Assembly: GCF_949628215.1 (NCBI RefSeq)
Contig: NC_134279.1
Span: forward strand, 14,411,541 to 14,475,540
Reading direction: 5' to 3'
From: Phalacrocorax aristotelis
Taxonomy: Eukaryota > Chordata > Aves > Suliformes > Phalacrocoracidae
DNA length: 64,000 nucleotides
The notes under the pieces were generated by a model. It saw only the letters and a list, made by a program, of their open reading frames with translations. It was not told where the DNA came from and did not search any database. Numbering within the stretch: the stretch's first letter is position 1; every line of letters starts with the position of its first letter. Made by a program: the position numbers and the translations under genes. Positions 12,290 through 23,988 of this stretch are shown here, in pieces.

Positions 12290-14158
12290 CTAGTCCTGAT
12301 CATGGCAGTCACAACTCACTTCCTGTAAATGTGAATCAGGAGTCCCTCTATTACACTTAGAAATAAAATCTGTGCTTCTACTCCTCTGTCTGGGGACTTG
12401 CTCGCTGGACACTGGAGCAGCAGCTTTCCTGGAAGAGCCTCCCTGAGTGACTGTTCTTCCTTGCAGTTCATGTACTCGTGCCTGTAGGGTCGAAGTAGGC
12501 TTGCCATCCCACCTCATCATGTCCTCTCCGCGGTCACGCAGGTAGAACCATAGGGTGGCCCGTGGTGTGTATCCCCTTCTTTGAGCCAAAGGACGCTTAT
12601 TCCTAACAGCTGAGACACTGCTCTGTCGAGGTGGGGAGTAGGACAGATCATCTTTGAGTTGCTGGACCTCTTGGGATAGTTTCTCCACAGCAGAGACAAG
12701 CGAGGAAGAGATATTTGTGTCGTAATCCCGGAGTCTATCTATCACCTCTGCCACCGTTGGTGTCTCGTCATCTTTCCAGGACATCACTGCCAATGAGTTT
12801 GCATGCGAAGATGGTGCGCTCCGTACAAACTTCCGCCACATGGGTCGTGTGCACTCGGCTTCATCTGGATCTTTGGATGACCGTTGATCATCCAGGTCAC
12901 CATAAATCACCTCAAACACAGCTAATTCCCTTAGATACTGGATGCCTTTCTCCATAGTTGCCCATTCTCCTGGACGATATGTAACATCTTCTTTAAAGGG
13001 ATACCTTTCCTTCACTCCAGACAGGAGTCGCCTCCAGAGGCTGAGGGCTTGTGGTTTTTTTCCAATTGCTTTGTCAACGCCCCCTTCCCCAGAAAGGGAT
13101 CCCAATTGTTTGGCTTCTTTTCCCTCTAGTTCCAGGCTACTGGCCCCATTATCCCAGCATCGGAGCAGCCAGGTGACAATGTGCTCACCTGAACGACGGC
13201 TATAATCTTTTCGCATATCTCGCAACTCGCTTAAGGACAGGGATCGGGTGGTCTCTATTTCATTTATTACTTCTCCCTCCTCTCCCCGCGATGGCCCTGG
13301 TTCTTCATCATCCCGTTCTAAACGAGTTGATGTCCGCTTCCAATATTTCGTCTTGTGTATGGGGGCAACTGATACTGGTACGGGTTTATTTTCTGAGCTA
13401 GCTCCGGTACTTGTTGTGGGGGTTTGAGTGGCTGCAGTGCCTGTTGTCAGGGCTGGATTGTCTACAGTGCCAGTCACTTTGCATTTCAATCCAGAGACAT
13501 TCTCTTCCCCCTGGGGGCACTGAATACTGTTGAGCAGGGCTCGGTATGCATGGGCCAGACCCCAGCACGTTGCAGTTATCTGTGTCTCTCTGGAGTTCCC
13601 AGCGTAACAACATACTTTCTCCAAATATTCTACTAGTTTTTTAGGATTCTGCACTTGTTTGGGGGTGAAACTCCAAAACAGTGGGGGTGCCCACTGCCCT
13701 AGGTATTTGCCCATGCTATCCCACATGCCCTGCCACTCGTAACTATCAAGCCTCGGGGCAGATCTCTGGGTGATATTCTTAGGTTGCTTAGTCAAAACCA
13801 AAACAACATGCCCAAAAACTAACAATAAGTGCACCTTAACCACCCAAGGATGTTCAAGATACAAAAACGTTGTTGTAACAAAGGCACAGACATCATAGAA
13901 CAAAGTTGCAAAGGTACTATTCTGTATTTCCTCCATATAAAATCTCTCAGAGGAGGAGGTATAATTGCTAATTGCCTCAACAAGGTGGTATCCGAAGTAC
14001 AGTAACGGTTTCAGCAAAAACCCCAAATACCAGATAAAGCTGAAAACGAGTGTTTGTATAACAAATCTCGTAGGCAAAACATTACTAATCACAGCAGAAC
14101 ACAGCAGACTCAAACAACCAACACCGATTTTTAACACCAATTGCAAAAAGGACAACAT
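12290..14158 (-). CDS. gag: Gag polyprotein of provirus A, intact, with hydrophobic N-terminus
   Basis: A 622-residue frame, uninterrupted. I start it at the ATG at 14158-14156, in good context (A at -3) and the first ATG after the predicted cap site; the frame is open further upstream through the primer-binding site, but without an ATG. Residues 1-125 contain about four hydrophobic stretches (roughly 4-28, 31-60, 82-100, 105-123) with sequons NYT at 65 and NST at 80 between the second and third. An acidic linker (about 283-296) precedes a capsid-like region (about 309-478), a short heptad-rich stretch (about 482-504) and a basic tail. No CCHC zinc knuckle is present. It differs from the Gag of copy B by five residues. 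It would be the structural polyprotein of the particle. The lack of a recognisable matrix domain is the odd point. Confidence 0.88.
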   Translation of the reverse strand: MLSFLQLVLKIGVGCLSLLCSAVISNVLPTRFVIQTLVFSFIWYLGFLLKPLLYFGYHLVEAISNYTSSSERFYMEEIQNSTFATLFYDVCAFVTTTFLYLEHPWVVKVHLLLVFGHVVLVLTKQPKNITQRSAPRLDSYEWQGMWDSMGKYLGQWAPPLFWSFTPKQVQNPKKLVEYLEKVCCYAGNSRETQITATCWGLAHAYRALLNSIQCPQGEENVSGLKCKVTGTVDNPALTTGTAATQTPTTSTGASSENKPVPVSVAPIHKTKYWKRTSTRLERDDEEPGPSRGEEGEVINEIETTRSLSLSELRDMRKDYSRRSGEHIVTWLLRCWDNGASSLELEGKEAKQLGSLSGEGGVDKAIGKKPQALSLWRRLLSGVKERYPFKEDVTYRPGEWATMEKGIQYLRELAVFEVIYGDLDDQRSSKDPDEAECTRPMWRKFVRSAPSSHANSLAVMSWKDDETPTVAEVIDRLRDYDTNISSSLVSAVEKLSQEVQQLKDDLSYSPPRQSSVSAVRNKRPLAQRRGYTPRATLWFYLRDRGEDMMRWDGKPTSTLQARVHELQGRTVTQGGSSRKAAAPVSSEQVPRQRSRSTDFISKCNRGTPDSHLQEVSCDCHDQD

Positions 14159-14198
14159 GGTGCTGTGACCAGCAGCTGTTGTTATCTCCAACCCTTGA

Positions 14199-14216
14199 GC
14201 CCCACGTTGGGCGCCA
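14199..14216 (-). promoter_or_regulatory. Primer-binding site, tRNA-Lys1,2 type (copy A)
   Basis: Minus-strand TGGCGCCCAACGTGGGGC, eighteen bases matching the complement of the 3' end of tRNA-Lys1,2. It sits seven bases inside the 5' LTR, which is the usual place where minus-strand DNA synthesis starts. It is identical in copy B. Confidence 0.93.
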
Positions 14217-14223
14217 AAAAGAC

Positions 14224-14733
14224 TGTCGTGGTTTAGCGGCAGCTCAGCCCCACACAGTCGCTCGCTCACTCCCCCACCGGTAGATGGGGGAGAGAATCAG
14301 AAGGGTAACGCTCGTGGGTTGGGATAAGAACAGTTTAATAATTAAAATTAAAAGAAACAACAGTAGAAATGCAATGTAAAGGAGAACAACGAGAGGCGCA
14401 AAGCCCCGGGGGAGGGGGGGAAGGGAGGGGAGAGGGGGAACGAACCGCCGAAACAAACCGCACGCGCCGCAGCCGCTCACCGCCCGCCGACCCGACGCCG
14501 CGCCGCCCCCGCGCTGCCACTGCCCCCCCCCCCCCCCCCCCCAATATATTGGTCATGGTGTCACATGGTACGGAATGAACCTGCCATTGGCCAGTCGGGG
14601 TCAGCCGCCCCCGCCGTGGCCCTGCCCCTCCCAGCCCCCCCTGCCACGCCACGCGGCAGAGCGCGGGAAGCTGGAAAGGTAGCCGACCCCCACAGTGAGG
14701 AGAATTAACCCCTTCTCAGCCAAAACCAGCACA
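14224..14733 (-). repeat. 5' LTR of provirus A (510 bp)
   Basis: Minus strand starts TGTGCTGG at 14733 and ends CCACGACA at 14224. It contains a CCAAT box (ATTGG on the + strand at 14586-14590), a TATATT element inside a perfect 12-bp palindrome CCAATATATTGG (14541-14552), a very GC-rich R region, an ATTAAA polyadenylation signal and a U5 end. It is about 10 bp longer than the LTRs of copy B, mainly because of an expanded C run (14523-14542). Transcription from it would run leftward. Confidence 0.93.
14523..14542. repeat. C20 homopolymer in provirus A LTR
   Basis: Twenty consecutive C on the + strand (G on the coding strand of the LTR), where copy B has eight G. It lies between the TATA element and the GC-rich R region, so it is close to the expected transcription start. 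Homopolymer length in raw sequence can be unreliable. Confidence 0.8.
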
Positions 14734-15926
14734 GCTCTGATGATTTCTTTTACAGCAGCTTGTGCCAGACATGAGTGAAGATGTCAGAGAGGAGGTATTG
14801 TTCAGCATGTTGTGGGCAATATAGCCAGAGCTTGTCTGAAGGAAGAAGTGATGTAACAAAGGCAGAAAGTACTTCGTTCATTCTGTAAAGTAATTATTTC
14901 CAAGCTACCGTTATAGAACTGTTTGGATTTCCATACCTTCCTTTAGAAGACAGGGTTAGTGTCTTGCACATCAGCCCTCTTCTGGGGTTAAAGTGGGACA
15001 ATTAAGAAAACGGTGAGCTAGGGTTCACTGAAGCAGAGCATGTGGGCAGCTGCCTACTCTCAGTGAGAGAAAATAAACATGGCTTGTGTTTACAAACCAA
15101 ATACATGCAGGTGCTCCAGAATTCATGATGTCATGCGTGGTAGATTTCAAGGGGATGGAGAGGACAGTTAACATTAGAAGGAGGCTAGAAATGCTGGAGG
15201 AGAGATCAGTGTGTGTAAATGTGCACTTTCCTCCCCCTGTTTGGTATTGTTAAAAAGATTACAATCATCTCCTTCCTTTGATCCTTAATAAGGATTAGGG
15301 AGACTTTTTTTTTTACATTACAGCACTTGTGACATACTTGAAGTGATCCATCTGACCAATGAGACTGGGGTTTTAGATTTTTCTAGGCAGGGGCCATGAC
15401 TCACTCATCGTTTGGTTGCCCTTAGACCACTGTGCTCATGGTTTAGGACTACTAGTTTTCACCAAGGAACAAGCTAATGATAAATTATGAAGATGAGAGC
15501 GTAAAAGGGCTGAGAAATAACACTGAAGAACAGTTGCAGTGTTCAATTTACACTGCAAAGAGGAGGTTCACCTTTCCAGCTATAAGTTCCTTTTTTTGTG
15601 TGTGTCTTAAGTTTTATTTTTTATTTCTCTCAACACAGCTGTCCACTCTAGCATCTGTTCTCGAGAGGCCTTCCTGTTGGGAAAACTTATGTTAAGTCAT
15701 TACATCTGAGAATGTATGTTCCCACAAGTGCTCATGTTTCTTTTGTGTGTCTGTATATGTAAGAAGCCAGGAAATGTTCCCTTTATACTGTTGTTTTTAA
15801 TTGTTGCCTATTCATGCTTTTGAATGCTCTAGGTTAAGTAGCTGAATGATCTGGCATTCCTCAAGTTCTGTTAAAGAGCCCTAACACAAAATATTGCTCC
15901 TTCACAGTACTTTACCAGTGATCTTG

Positions 15927-15960
15927 AGATATATCTAGATATATCTAGATATATAGATAT
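15927..15960. repeat. Short tandem repeat, 10-bp AT-rich unit
   Basis: About three tandem copies of a GATATATCTA-type unit. Each unit is itself close to palindromic, so the array can fold as a hairpin. A TCTTGAGATATA word recurs just after it at about 15967. Confidence 0.85.
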
Positions 15961-16640
15961 AAAAAATCTCTTGAGATATACAAAAAATACTTGACAAATG
16001 AGGCCTGTGTACTTCATAATATGACATGCTCTCCCAGGAACATATTTCCAGTCTTAGGAAGTTGCACTAATTTAAAAGTTTGGCATCTGTAGAACAAGGT
16101 TGATTCTGAGGCTGTAAAATCCACAAATTCAGCTCTCTGAAATACTTGAATAACAGGCCAGTATGTTTGCAGATTCTTGCTTGTCTACTTGGCTTGTCAG
16201 AACTGATAGTTGGCTGCCTCAGGTGGTGCAAAATGAACCTGCTCAGAAAAATGTTTTTTATGATATTGCATTACTAGGTCCAGTGATGGAGTTGCTAGCA
16301 ACACAAAAAAGAACTAGTTGTTCAATTTTGTGGTGGTAGTACATTTATTAGTCTTAAGTTTCAAACACTTTGAATTAAATTACAAATAGAAGCTGTTTGG
16401 TTTTAAATGCCTTAGTTAACCACTTTTAGTTATTTTAAGCTTCTTGCGTAAAATTCAGTTTGTTGAATGCTCAGCAAAATCAACAGTTCTGCATACAGCT
16501 ATTTGGTCATTAAATGCACTACTTGGTGGATTTTTTTTCTCTGCTTTTTGGCATTTCAGCCTCAATGTACTGTACCAGTCAGTTCTGTCCTACCAGGATG
16601 TTACAATTGTCAATTTAACCAAAGAAGTAAAAAATGGCAG

Positions 16641-16710
16641 AAAAGCCTGGTCAAGTAGTTAAAGCACAGGACTAGTAGCCAGGCCTGCTGAATTCCAGGC
16701 TGCAGTGCAG
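16641..16710 (+). repeat. Possible MIR SINE relic
   Basis: The order GGTCAAGTAGTTAAAGCACA, AGTAGCCAGGCCTGCTGA and ATTCCAGGCTG resembles the tRNA-derived head of MIR (gtggttaagagcacag... agccaggctgcctgg). Divergence is strong and I could not align it, so the call is tentative. Confidence 0.35.
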
Positions 16711-19700
16711 CACAGGTGTTACCATGGTAACTTTTTTAAAATCTAAAAGGTATGCGGGTGCACAGACTTCCCCAGCAGAGACTTTGGAGACAGTTCTGTC
16801 TGTGTGAGACACAGGGTCTGAGCTGTATTGCAACTGCACTTCTCACTGAAAGCCGGGGGAATTAGGGGTTAAACAAGCATTTGAAAAGTCAATTTGTTAA
16901 TAACACTTATTTTCTGAGCAGTTACTGCAAGTGGACTGAATGTATGTGCAAGGGTGGCATGATCTGTCCTTAACTAAAATAGCAGTGGGGAAAGAAAGTA
17001 TTTATGGACATGACCTGAGGGTTTCATTGTTCAGTTGTCTCTGTATTCCAAATTATTTCTATTCCAAACGTATTTCTTGAAAACTTTAAGTGGCAGCCGT
17101 TAAGGGAAGGACAAATGTTTCCAAACCGGTGCTATGCAAGAGATTCATGGCCTGCCCATGCTGGCTTTCAGTCAGTTTTCATTGTGGTCTCAAGCCGACT
17201 TGACACAGGATATAGATGTCTGATGGGAAAGGGCAGCACATCTGTCTTCCGCTGACTTTAACCCTTTAAGCTGTTTGTTTTCAGTGCAATATGACACTCC
17301 TGGCAGGTCAAATCTGTGTTTGCCTTCCCAGAACGCAGGAAAGCTGGCTCCCTGGCAACTGTTATGGTTTCATTAAGATTTGAGATTTTTATGGGGCAGG
17401 ACATTTGGTACCAGTTTCACTGTCATTTGACACGCTGGTGATGAGACTGATGAAATCCAATTCTGTTTGCATGTACGTACGTCCTGTCCTAAATTGGGAT
17501 TGTAAGTATTATTTCCTTTAATGGAGCGGCTAGCTGTTAAGAAACTGTTTTCAGAGAGACACTGTGGTAAACATTCCCACAGACCTCCTCATCTGTCCCT
17601 CTCCATGCAACACACTCTGAAGGCTCTCTCTAAAGCAGGCATAGCTGGTGTTGGAATAATACCTAGGCTTTTCTGTGGTGCTTCAAGACTATTTACTCTA
17701 GTGTCCCTCATAAACAGAGGTCAGACCAAGTGAAATCCAGAGAGGGATTATTAATGACACTTGCTAGGGGAGAACAGAGGAGACAAAAGGACACAAAGTC
17801 CCCTTACGTGAACTGTCAGGCCAATGAATGACAATGGTCAGTGATGTGTCAGGAGGCTGCGTAATGAATGGTATGTTTTCAGTTGTTCCAGCTTTCTGGA
17901 ACAGGTGCATGATACAGCCACTGTAGAGATGACCTCTGTCTGGACACCCAGAGACCATAACAAATTAGTTACGAGTCAGAAGTTACCTCTGCAAACCCCG
18001 TGTGGGATGGATGATAGGACTTAAGGCTGGTGAGCTCATCAGGTGAAGAGCTAGAGGACTGGAGATGGCTGCCACCCGCTGTTTGCTGGTCACCTCTAGT
18101 ACGTTCTCTGACCCTTCACCTTCCCCTTCAAGACTGCCACATCAAATGTCAAGGCAAGACTTTAAAGCTCAGAGCTTTTTTTGACTATGCTGATGCAAAA
18201 TTGTCTGACCACTATATACTGTGTATTGAAATTTGCTGTGTACTGGTCCTGGGACTTGGTTCTTGGCTTGAGTTTCAGATCTGGTTGCTTGCAAGTTACA
18301 CAAACTCCGAAACTAAAATGAAATGATGCAGTGTCTTTCAGGTACTAATTCCTTTTTAGGGTAAGTAAGAGCAGGTTATAGAAGGGAAGAAGGAGATTTA
18401 AGGCTAGGGCATTTCATGTTACATAGCCAGCTCTAGATTGAGTCTTACACACGTTTTGGTAAAAGATTCAGGCATTACTGCTTCTTTGTTAATTAGTGTC
18501 TGAGTGCTCTATACCAGTTATGTGTACTTTATTTCAAGTGTCAGTTCACAGATAACGTTTGTTTGCATTCATACTCACACTTGCTGTGTCATAATTTTCA
18601 TACAGTTATAGGAACGAACTTGTTTGAACATTCCTAGTTAAGTGTAAAAAATATTTTCCCATGAATATAATCTTTTTGGCAAACATTTATGTGAAAAGGA
18701 CCTGCTGTGGAAACTGTTCTGTGTGTTTGGGAGGATCTTACTCTGAAATCCCTTCTTGTTGCTGAAAAAGAAGTTTCAGTATCAGTCATTGCACAGAAGG
18801 CCTGCAGAAATACAAATTTCATTCAACTGCCTGTGATATTGATAAATAACACTGTACTCCCTAAAAGATTCTTGGGGATGAGGCTAAAGTTAAGGGCCAT
18901 GTTTTCAACAGTATCTGAGGAAACTTTATGACCTGTTTGAGCAACCAGGATATGCTTCATTTTTTTGCACGTGCAAGTCACATCTTGTGTTGCAAGGCTT
19001 TAGTAACTGGGAAAATTTGTATTTGATTTCTTGGGATGGAAACAATTCTGCCACGTTAAATTGTTATAGGCTAATTTCACTAATGTAAGCACTGTTAATG
19101 GTACTCTAAGCGTGTGATCCTAGGGCTGTATCTGAAAACTTCTAACATATTACGTCCTTTGCTTTTCTTTTCAGATTGTCAGGTAACACCATTATACTGA
19201 GGGAAAACTGCATTTTGTCTGGGATCCTGAGTGCAGTTTTCTCCCCTTTGTTTTTGATCTGAGGTCTGTAGGAGGTCACTGGAACTGATGGCTGGGAACA
19301 AATGAAAGCATGCTAGTACGGAAAGCTACAATGCCATAAACGAGCATCTGTTGCTGTAATGTGTGAATGTTTGGCATCTGGGAGCTGAGACATGGATTGT
19401 TACTAGCTCCTTTCTGAGGTTATTTCAGAAGCACGTAGAGCAGCTGGCAAGGTCTGGGGCAGGTTTAACTCCCTAGTGGTGTCCAAGTGCATGCGGTGTT
19501 AAAAGTTAAGTATGCATCAAGAAGCAGTTTTTCTCAGCTTAAGTTTCTTCTCTTCTGTAACTTATGCCTGACCTCAATACTAAATCCCTCGGTCACCATC
19601 TGAATGAATTACGTAGTGCGGGACATCTGAGAGCAGAAAATAGATATCTGCAATAGGTTTTGATGGGGTTGGATGATTGTTTTTGAAACTGAAGGGTTGA

Positions 19701-19992
19701 ACAGAACTGAGCAAAATCATATGATCTGTATATTCAGAGCTGACATTACAGTATAGCCAGACATGAACTGCCCTAGTAATGACCTGTAGGATGTAAGGAG
19801 ACATTCTTTCATCAGTCTTCACTGTGCTGTCCAACTAAGTAACTGAGGTTTCAGTTTGCCATTCTTCCTACAAGATGTTTACTGCACAATTGGACACTGG
19901 CAGCTAATAAAATGGGGACTCTAATATCTTTATTCTTTCACATTTGATCTGAGCTTCTTAGCTGTTTGGTAAAAAAATTTTTCATCATGTTC

Positions 19993-20403
19993 CCCTTGGC
20001 CCAGCTCTCCAGCCTGTCCAGGTCTCTCTGGATGGCAGCACAGCCTTCCAGCGTATCAGCTGCTCCTTCCAGTTTTGTATCATCAGCGAACTTGGCTGAG
20101 GTTACACGCTGTCCCTTCGTCCAGGTCATTGATGAATATGTTGAACAGGACTGGACCCAGCACAGACCCCTGGGGAACACCACTAGTGACAGGCCTCCAT
20201 CCAGACTGTGCTCCATTGATCATGACCCTCTGAGTTCTGTTGTTGAGCCAGTTCTCTGTCCACCTCACTGTCCTCTCATTCAACCCACACTTCCTGAGCT
20301 TGTCTGTGAGGATGCTATGGGAGACAGTCCCAAATGCCTTGCTGAAGTAGAGGTAAAAAACATCCGCTGCTCTCCCTTCATGTATCCAGCCAGTCATGAT
20401 CAC
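19993..20403 (-). mobile_element. CR1 LINE fragment, reverse-transcriptase region
   Basis: Translating the minus strand gives a typical CR1 RT segment: DLYF-like [35 protein letters not shown], then in a second frame the catalytic FADDTKL followed by the DLDRLESWA region. The two parts are in different frames, so at least one frameshift separates the GVPQG and FADD boxes. Both ends are truncated and there is no 3' UTR. It is a dead fragment of ORF2. Confidence 0.93.
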
Positions 20404-23400
20404 AGAGTGATCATGCTTTACTTCCTTGAATGTACATTGAGTTCATCACTGAATACCTACTAGTTCTTGAGCTATCATAAAAATAATCTTTTAGTGGTTT
20501 AAGCAATAAACCATATGAGTTTTGAAGGTTCTGGGGGGACTTGGGTGTTTTGCTTTAGATTTTTTTTTTAATTACTTAAGATTTAACATAAAGATATACA
20601 ATCTTCTTCAACCTCAAAGTAAGGAAAACATATGCAGGGAAACAGTGTTTCCCATTTTTGTGACATGTTATTATTGAAGCAGTGAAAAATGGACTAGTAC
20701 CTGGTGGTGCACTAAAGCTGCTTGCTGTGGTTAACAAAGAAGTTGCGCATGGATGTCCTCACTTTGCCCTCTCAGATGGCTTCTAATGGTTAGCATGCAT
20801 GGAATGGTCATTCGGTTATAAAAAAGTCTTAAGAGGTGAGCAAATCAAAGCATCCAGGTGTATACAGAAGCTCAGGTCAGTATATAAAAAAGGTGAGGCA
20901 GTCTTTCAGCACTGTCATGGGGTGGGTAGTTTTTATCTGTGCTTATTAGATAGCATCTTCTATTGTCTATTTGGTTTGAGGCGCAGTTTCAGTATGGCTT
21001 ACAAGGGAAAATGTATTAAAGCTTCTGAGGCATATCTGTTACAGAAACTGCATTGTAGTCTTCGGTTTGTAATAAATTGCTGTTTAGTTGACTGTACAAA
21101 AGTGCAGTTCATACTGTTCATCCTCTAGTCTACCATTGAATATGATCTTATTTGCAATGTGATTTTTTTTTTTTTTTTAAATCCTTAGATAAGTTTCCTG
21201 TCTTCTGATAGTAGCTGTCTGAAATGTTGCTTGATGGAAGGGAATGAATCTTGACTGGTAATTCATCTGTTAGCTGTGGGTCTTGTACCTTTTACAGAAA
21301 CCAAGACTGATTTCCTCTATAGATGTTCCACAAACACAACACTGGCCACAGCAGAGCTCAATTCCCCCATGACCTACTTCATTACAGTTGTCCTGGAGGT
21401 GTTCCTGTATCTGATGGAAGGGCTTAGATCCCACTATTCTTCATTTCCCTTGTGTCTCCACTGAGATCAGTGCTGATCAATAAGAAGCATGAGACTAGTG
21501 TAGCATTGCAAATGCTTTTACAGTAGCACTGCTTATTTTGCACTCTATCTCCAGAAGAATAAGTTCCTTTCAATGCTGTATATAGAAGTGTCATGTGTTC
21601 ATTTTATGTCAAGAGCTTATTCTGTCCTAGGTACCTGTGCTTGACTTGTAGACATGAGGAATTGGAGCCCCACATGAGGAATAAGTTGAAAGTATAAAGC
21701 AAATTGTTTAGTCAGTCCAGGCTACGGTTTCTAAAGCAACCTGAAACATGTTGATGGTTCTCTGATGGTTGATGTAGGTTTGTTTGCATACTTTTTTGCT
21801 GCTGTAGGCTCTATTTCTCCCTGCTTTCCCTGTTCTGAAACCTCAAAGACTGCCTGCAAGTGTTTTTCCATGAATAAATTGTAGGTTTGGGGGAAAAACG
21901 AAAGATGAAACATAGTTCCTGTTGGTTTTCATCCTGCCTCTGCAATAAGGGAAATATAAGCAAAACACATTTCAGGGCACATAGGTGTGGAAATTGTCAG
22001 CTTGTGGTGTCCAGCACCTCCTGTAATGAGCAACTCTGCTTCTTTGGCCTTCCATTTTTCATCAGGGAGTGTCACATCCCACCTGAAAAGGGGGGAGGAC
22101 TAAGATTCACAAATCCCCTTGGTATGGATTAAGGTAAAATATTACTCAAGGTCCATACATAAACATCAACTTTAATGGGAGATTCCTACAGAAAAGGTAT
22201 TCTGCACACGTTGCCCCTCTCACAATTATATCTACCTAAGCTATGCAGCTTTATGGGAAATCAAGGTGTTACTTAACAACTCTGGCGGTGTGGGGGGAGG
22301 TAGAAATATCACCAGTCCTGGATCCAGTATTGAACTTGCTATCAGGAGTATTCAGTGTAGGGAAAGCCCATGGAGAGTGAGCCAGAGCCCCTGTTTTTGG
22401 CCACTGTCTGGGTACTTCTAGAATCTTCCACTGCTTTGGCTTCTTGGAGTGGTTAAGACATCAGTCAGTCAAAAACATTGACACAAGGCCCCTCCCGGTG
22501 ATTTGAACTTTGTCTCTGACACTGTTCACAGTACAGCCACTTGGGGCTCATCCCTTACAGGGAGTCTCTGGTCTCCCTTGCCAGACTGAAGCCCATTAGG
22601 TGCATGTGTGATATGTAAATGTTTTGTATTGATATTCTGCCATAAATTTTGAATGAAGACAAATGCAAGATTATTGACGTGTCTCAGAAGAAATTCCTGT
22701 TTTGACTTAATGCCATGCTTATTGTAGAAATTTTTCCAGTGTATCTTCCATGATGTCGAAATGAAATGAAACTCTATGTTGTATGAACATGACAGAAAAG
22801 GAGAGGTTTTGTTTGCTAAAGTCAGATTAAAAAAAAAGGTTATGCTGTTTTGGGGGGATTCTTCCTGCACATATGCACTCTTACTGGGGCAGATGTGGGT
22901 GGCCTGCTCTGATAAAATCAAATATCTGAATAGGCTGCTTGTGGGCTGCTCAGTAAACAGCTCAAGTACTATGTCTTGAAGTGTCTTAAAAGGCAGTCAT
23001 GTAACATTTTCTGCTCAGTATATTGCAAAACCTTTGGTAGTTCCTTGTCAATAATCTGCTCACACTTACTGTACTGTTACATCTCCGAAGCATTATTGGA
23101 AAAAAGTCTCTCTCATAACACCTGAAGTATTTATTTTCTCTTGATCACCTTTTCCTTTCATCTTTTTTATCAAATACCATGACCCATCCTTACCTTAAAG
23201 GTGAGCCATGTTACCAGGACCTGACAACAACGTTTTTATTATTTGCTTCACATCTATAATTTTCCTTTCACCATTCCCTGCATGCACACAGAATGTTGCA
23301 AGCAACTGACAGCTGCATTTTCAGACACTGAAAGGCTTCACTGTTTACATACCTTTGGTGATTGACGTGTTGATAATTTCATGGTTTCAGGATAGGTCAA

Positions 23401-23773
23401 AATATGGGTGACTTGGTAAGTGCTTTTTTTAGTGAGGGAGGTGAGTACAAAGATGGCATTTCATGAAGCTCTGTGGGAACACCTGGAATTACTTTTATAT
23501 GTACTGGGCATATCTCTTCTGTGTTGATAAACATGCAGGCAGGGTTTGTGTACACAGTGTTTGACTCACCTTTGCCAAGGTACCTGGGTTAGTTCAGATC
23601 TTAGGAGTTTGGGGATGTGGCTTGGGTTTGAACTGTAGATCTCTGAATGTGACATAGATGCAGAAGAATGCTTTTTGAGAGGATTGCCAATCCTTTCTCA
23701 GCAAGTTGGCTAGGTATTTGGGAGGCTTTGCCTTCTGTGGGTCTCATCATTGATTTTTCAATAGTTGCTCTTG
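20404..23773. other. Non-coding host sequence
   Basis: No gene recognised. It includes a T16 homopolymer at 21163-21178. Frames of about 100-130 codons on either strand in this stretch show no recognisable domain and are taken as chance. Confidence 0.55.
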
Positions 23774-23988
23774 GGGAGATTCCGATTGGACATGAGAGGA
23801 AAATTTTTCACAGTGAGGGCAGTCAACTATTGGAATAATCTCCCCAGGGAAGTGGTTGACTCAGCCACATTGGACACTTTTAAGATCCGGTGGGACAGGG
23901 TGCTGGGCCATCTTGTCTAGACTGTGCTCTTCCTAGAAAGGTTGGACTAGATGACCTCTGAGGTCCCTTCCAACCTGTGATTCTGTGA
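23774..23988 (+). mobile_element. CR1 LINE 3' end
   Basis: Contains the end of CR1 ORF2 and its 3' UTR: 'gattggacatgagagg', 'tattggaataatctccc', 'ggttggactagatgacctc' and the ending 'ccttccaacctgtgattctg'. The wording differs from the other CR1 pieces in the window, so it belongs to a different and older CR1 subfamily. Confidence 0.88.

Larger units (their letters stand above)
11054..14733 (-). mobile_element. Endogenous retrovirus copy A, ERV-L-like, internally deleted
   Basis: Reading on the minus strand: 5' LTR (14733 to 14224), tRNA-Lys1,2 primer-binding site (14216 to 14199), gag (14158 to 12290), an in-frame amber codon, protease and reverse transcriptase up to about 11241, a short AT-rich filler, and a rearranged 3' LTR stub (11206 to 11054). 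Compared with copy B in this window it lacks the stretch equivalent to about 33970-36856, that is the end of RT, RNase H, integrase, the 3' non-coding region and all of U3 in the 3' LTR. Terminal sequences and the near-duplicate 5-bp flanks are retained. Its gag protein differs from that of copy B by five residues, so the two are recent members of one family. It is not autonomous. Confidence 0.93.
14739..19992. other. Non-coding host sequence
   Basis: Unique AT-rich sequence. It holds a 10-bp tandem repeat (15927-15960), a possible MIR relic (16641-16710) and a small splice-bounded candidate exon (14756-14794), discussed under findings. No protein-coding gene is recognised. Short poly-T runs occur (for example near 15307 and 16533). 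Confidence 0.55.

Noticed and set aside
12148..13613. Several open frames opposite to or out of phase with gag and pol of copy A
   Set aside because: Shadows of the real coding strand; mirrored in the same places in copy B, as expected for a duplicate, not as evidence of genes.
14335..14652. Open frames across the GC-rich LTR R region, both strands, repeated in all LTRs
   Set aside because: Arise from GC-rich, stop-poor composition; Arg/Pro/Ala-rich translations without a domain.
22526..22921. 131-codon minus-strand frame
   Set aside because: No motif; overlaps an unrelated plus-strand frame; no exon borders.
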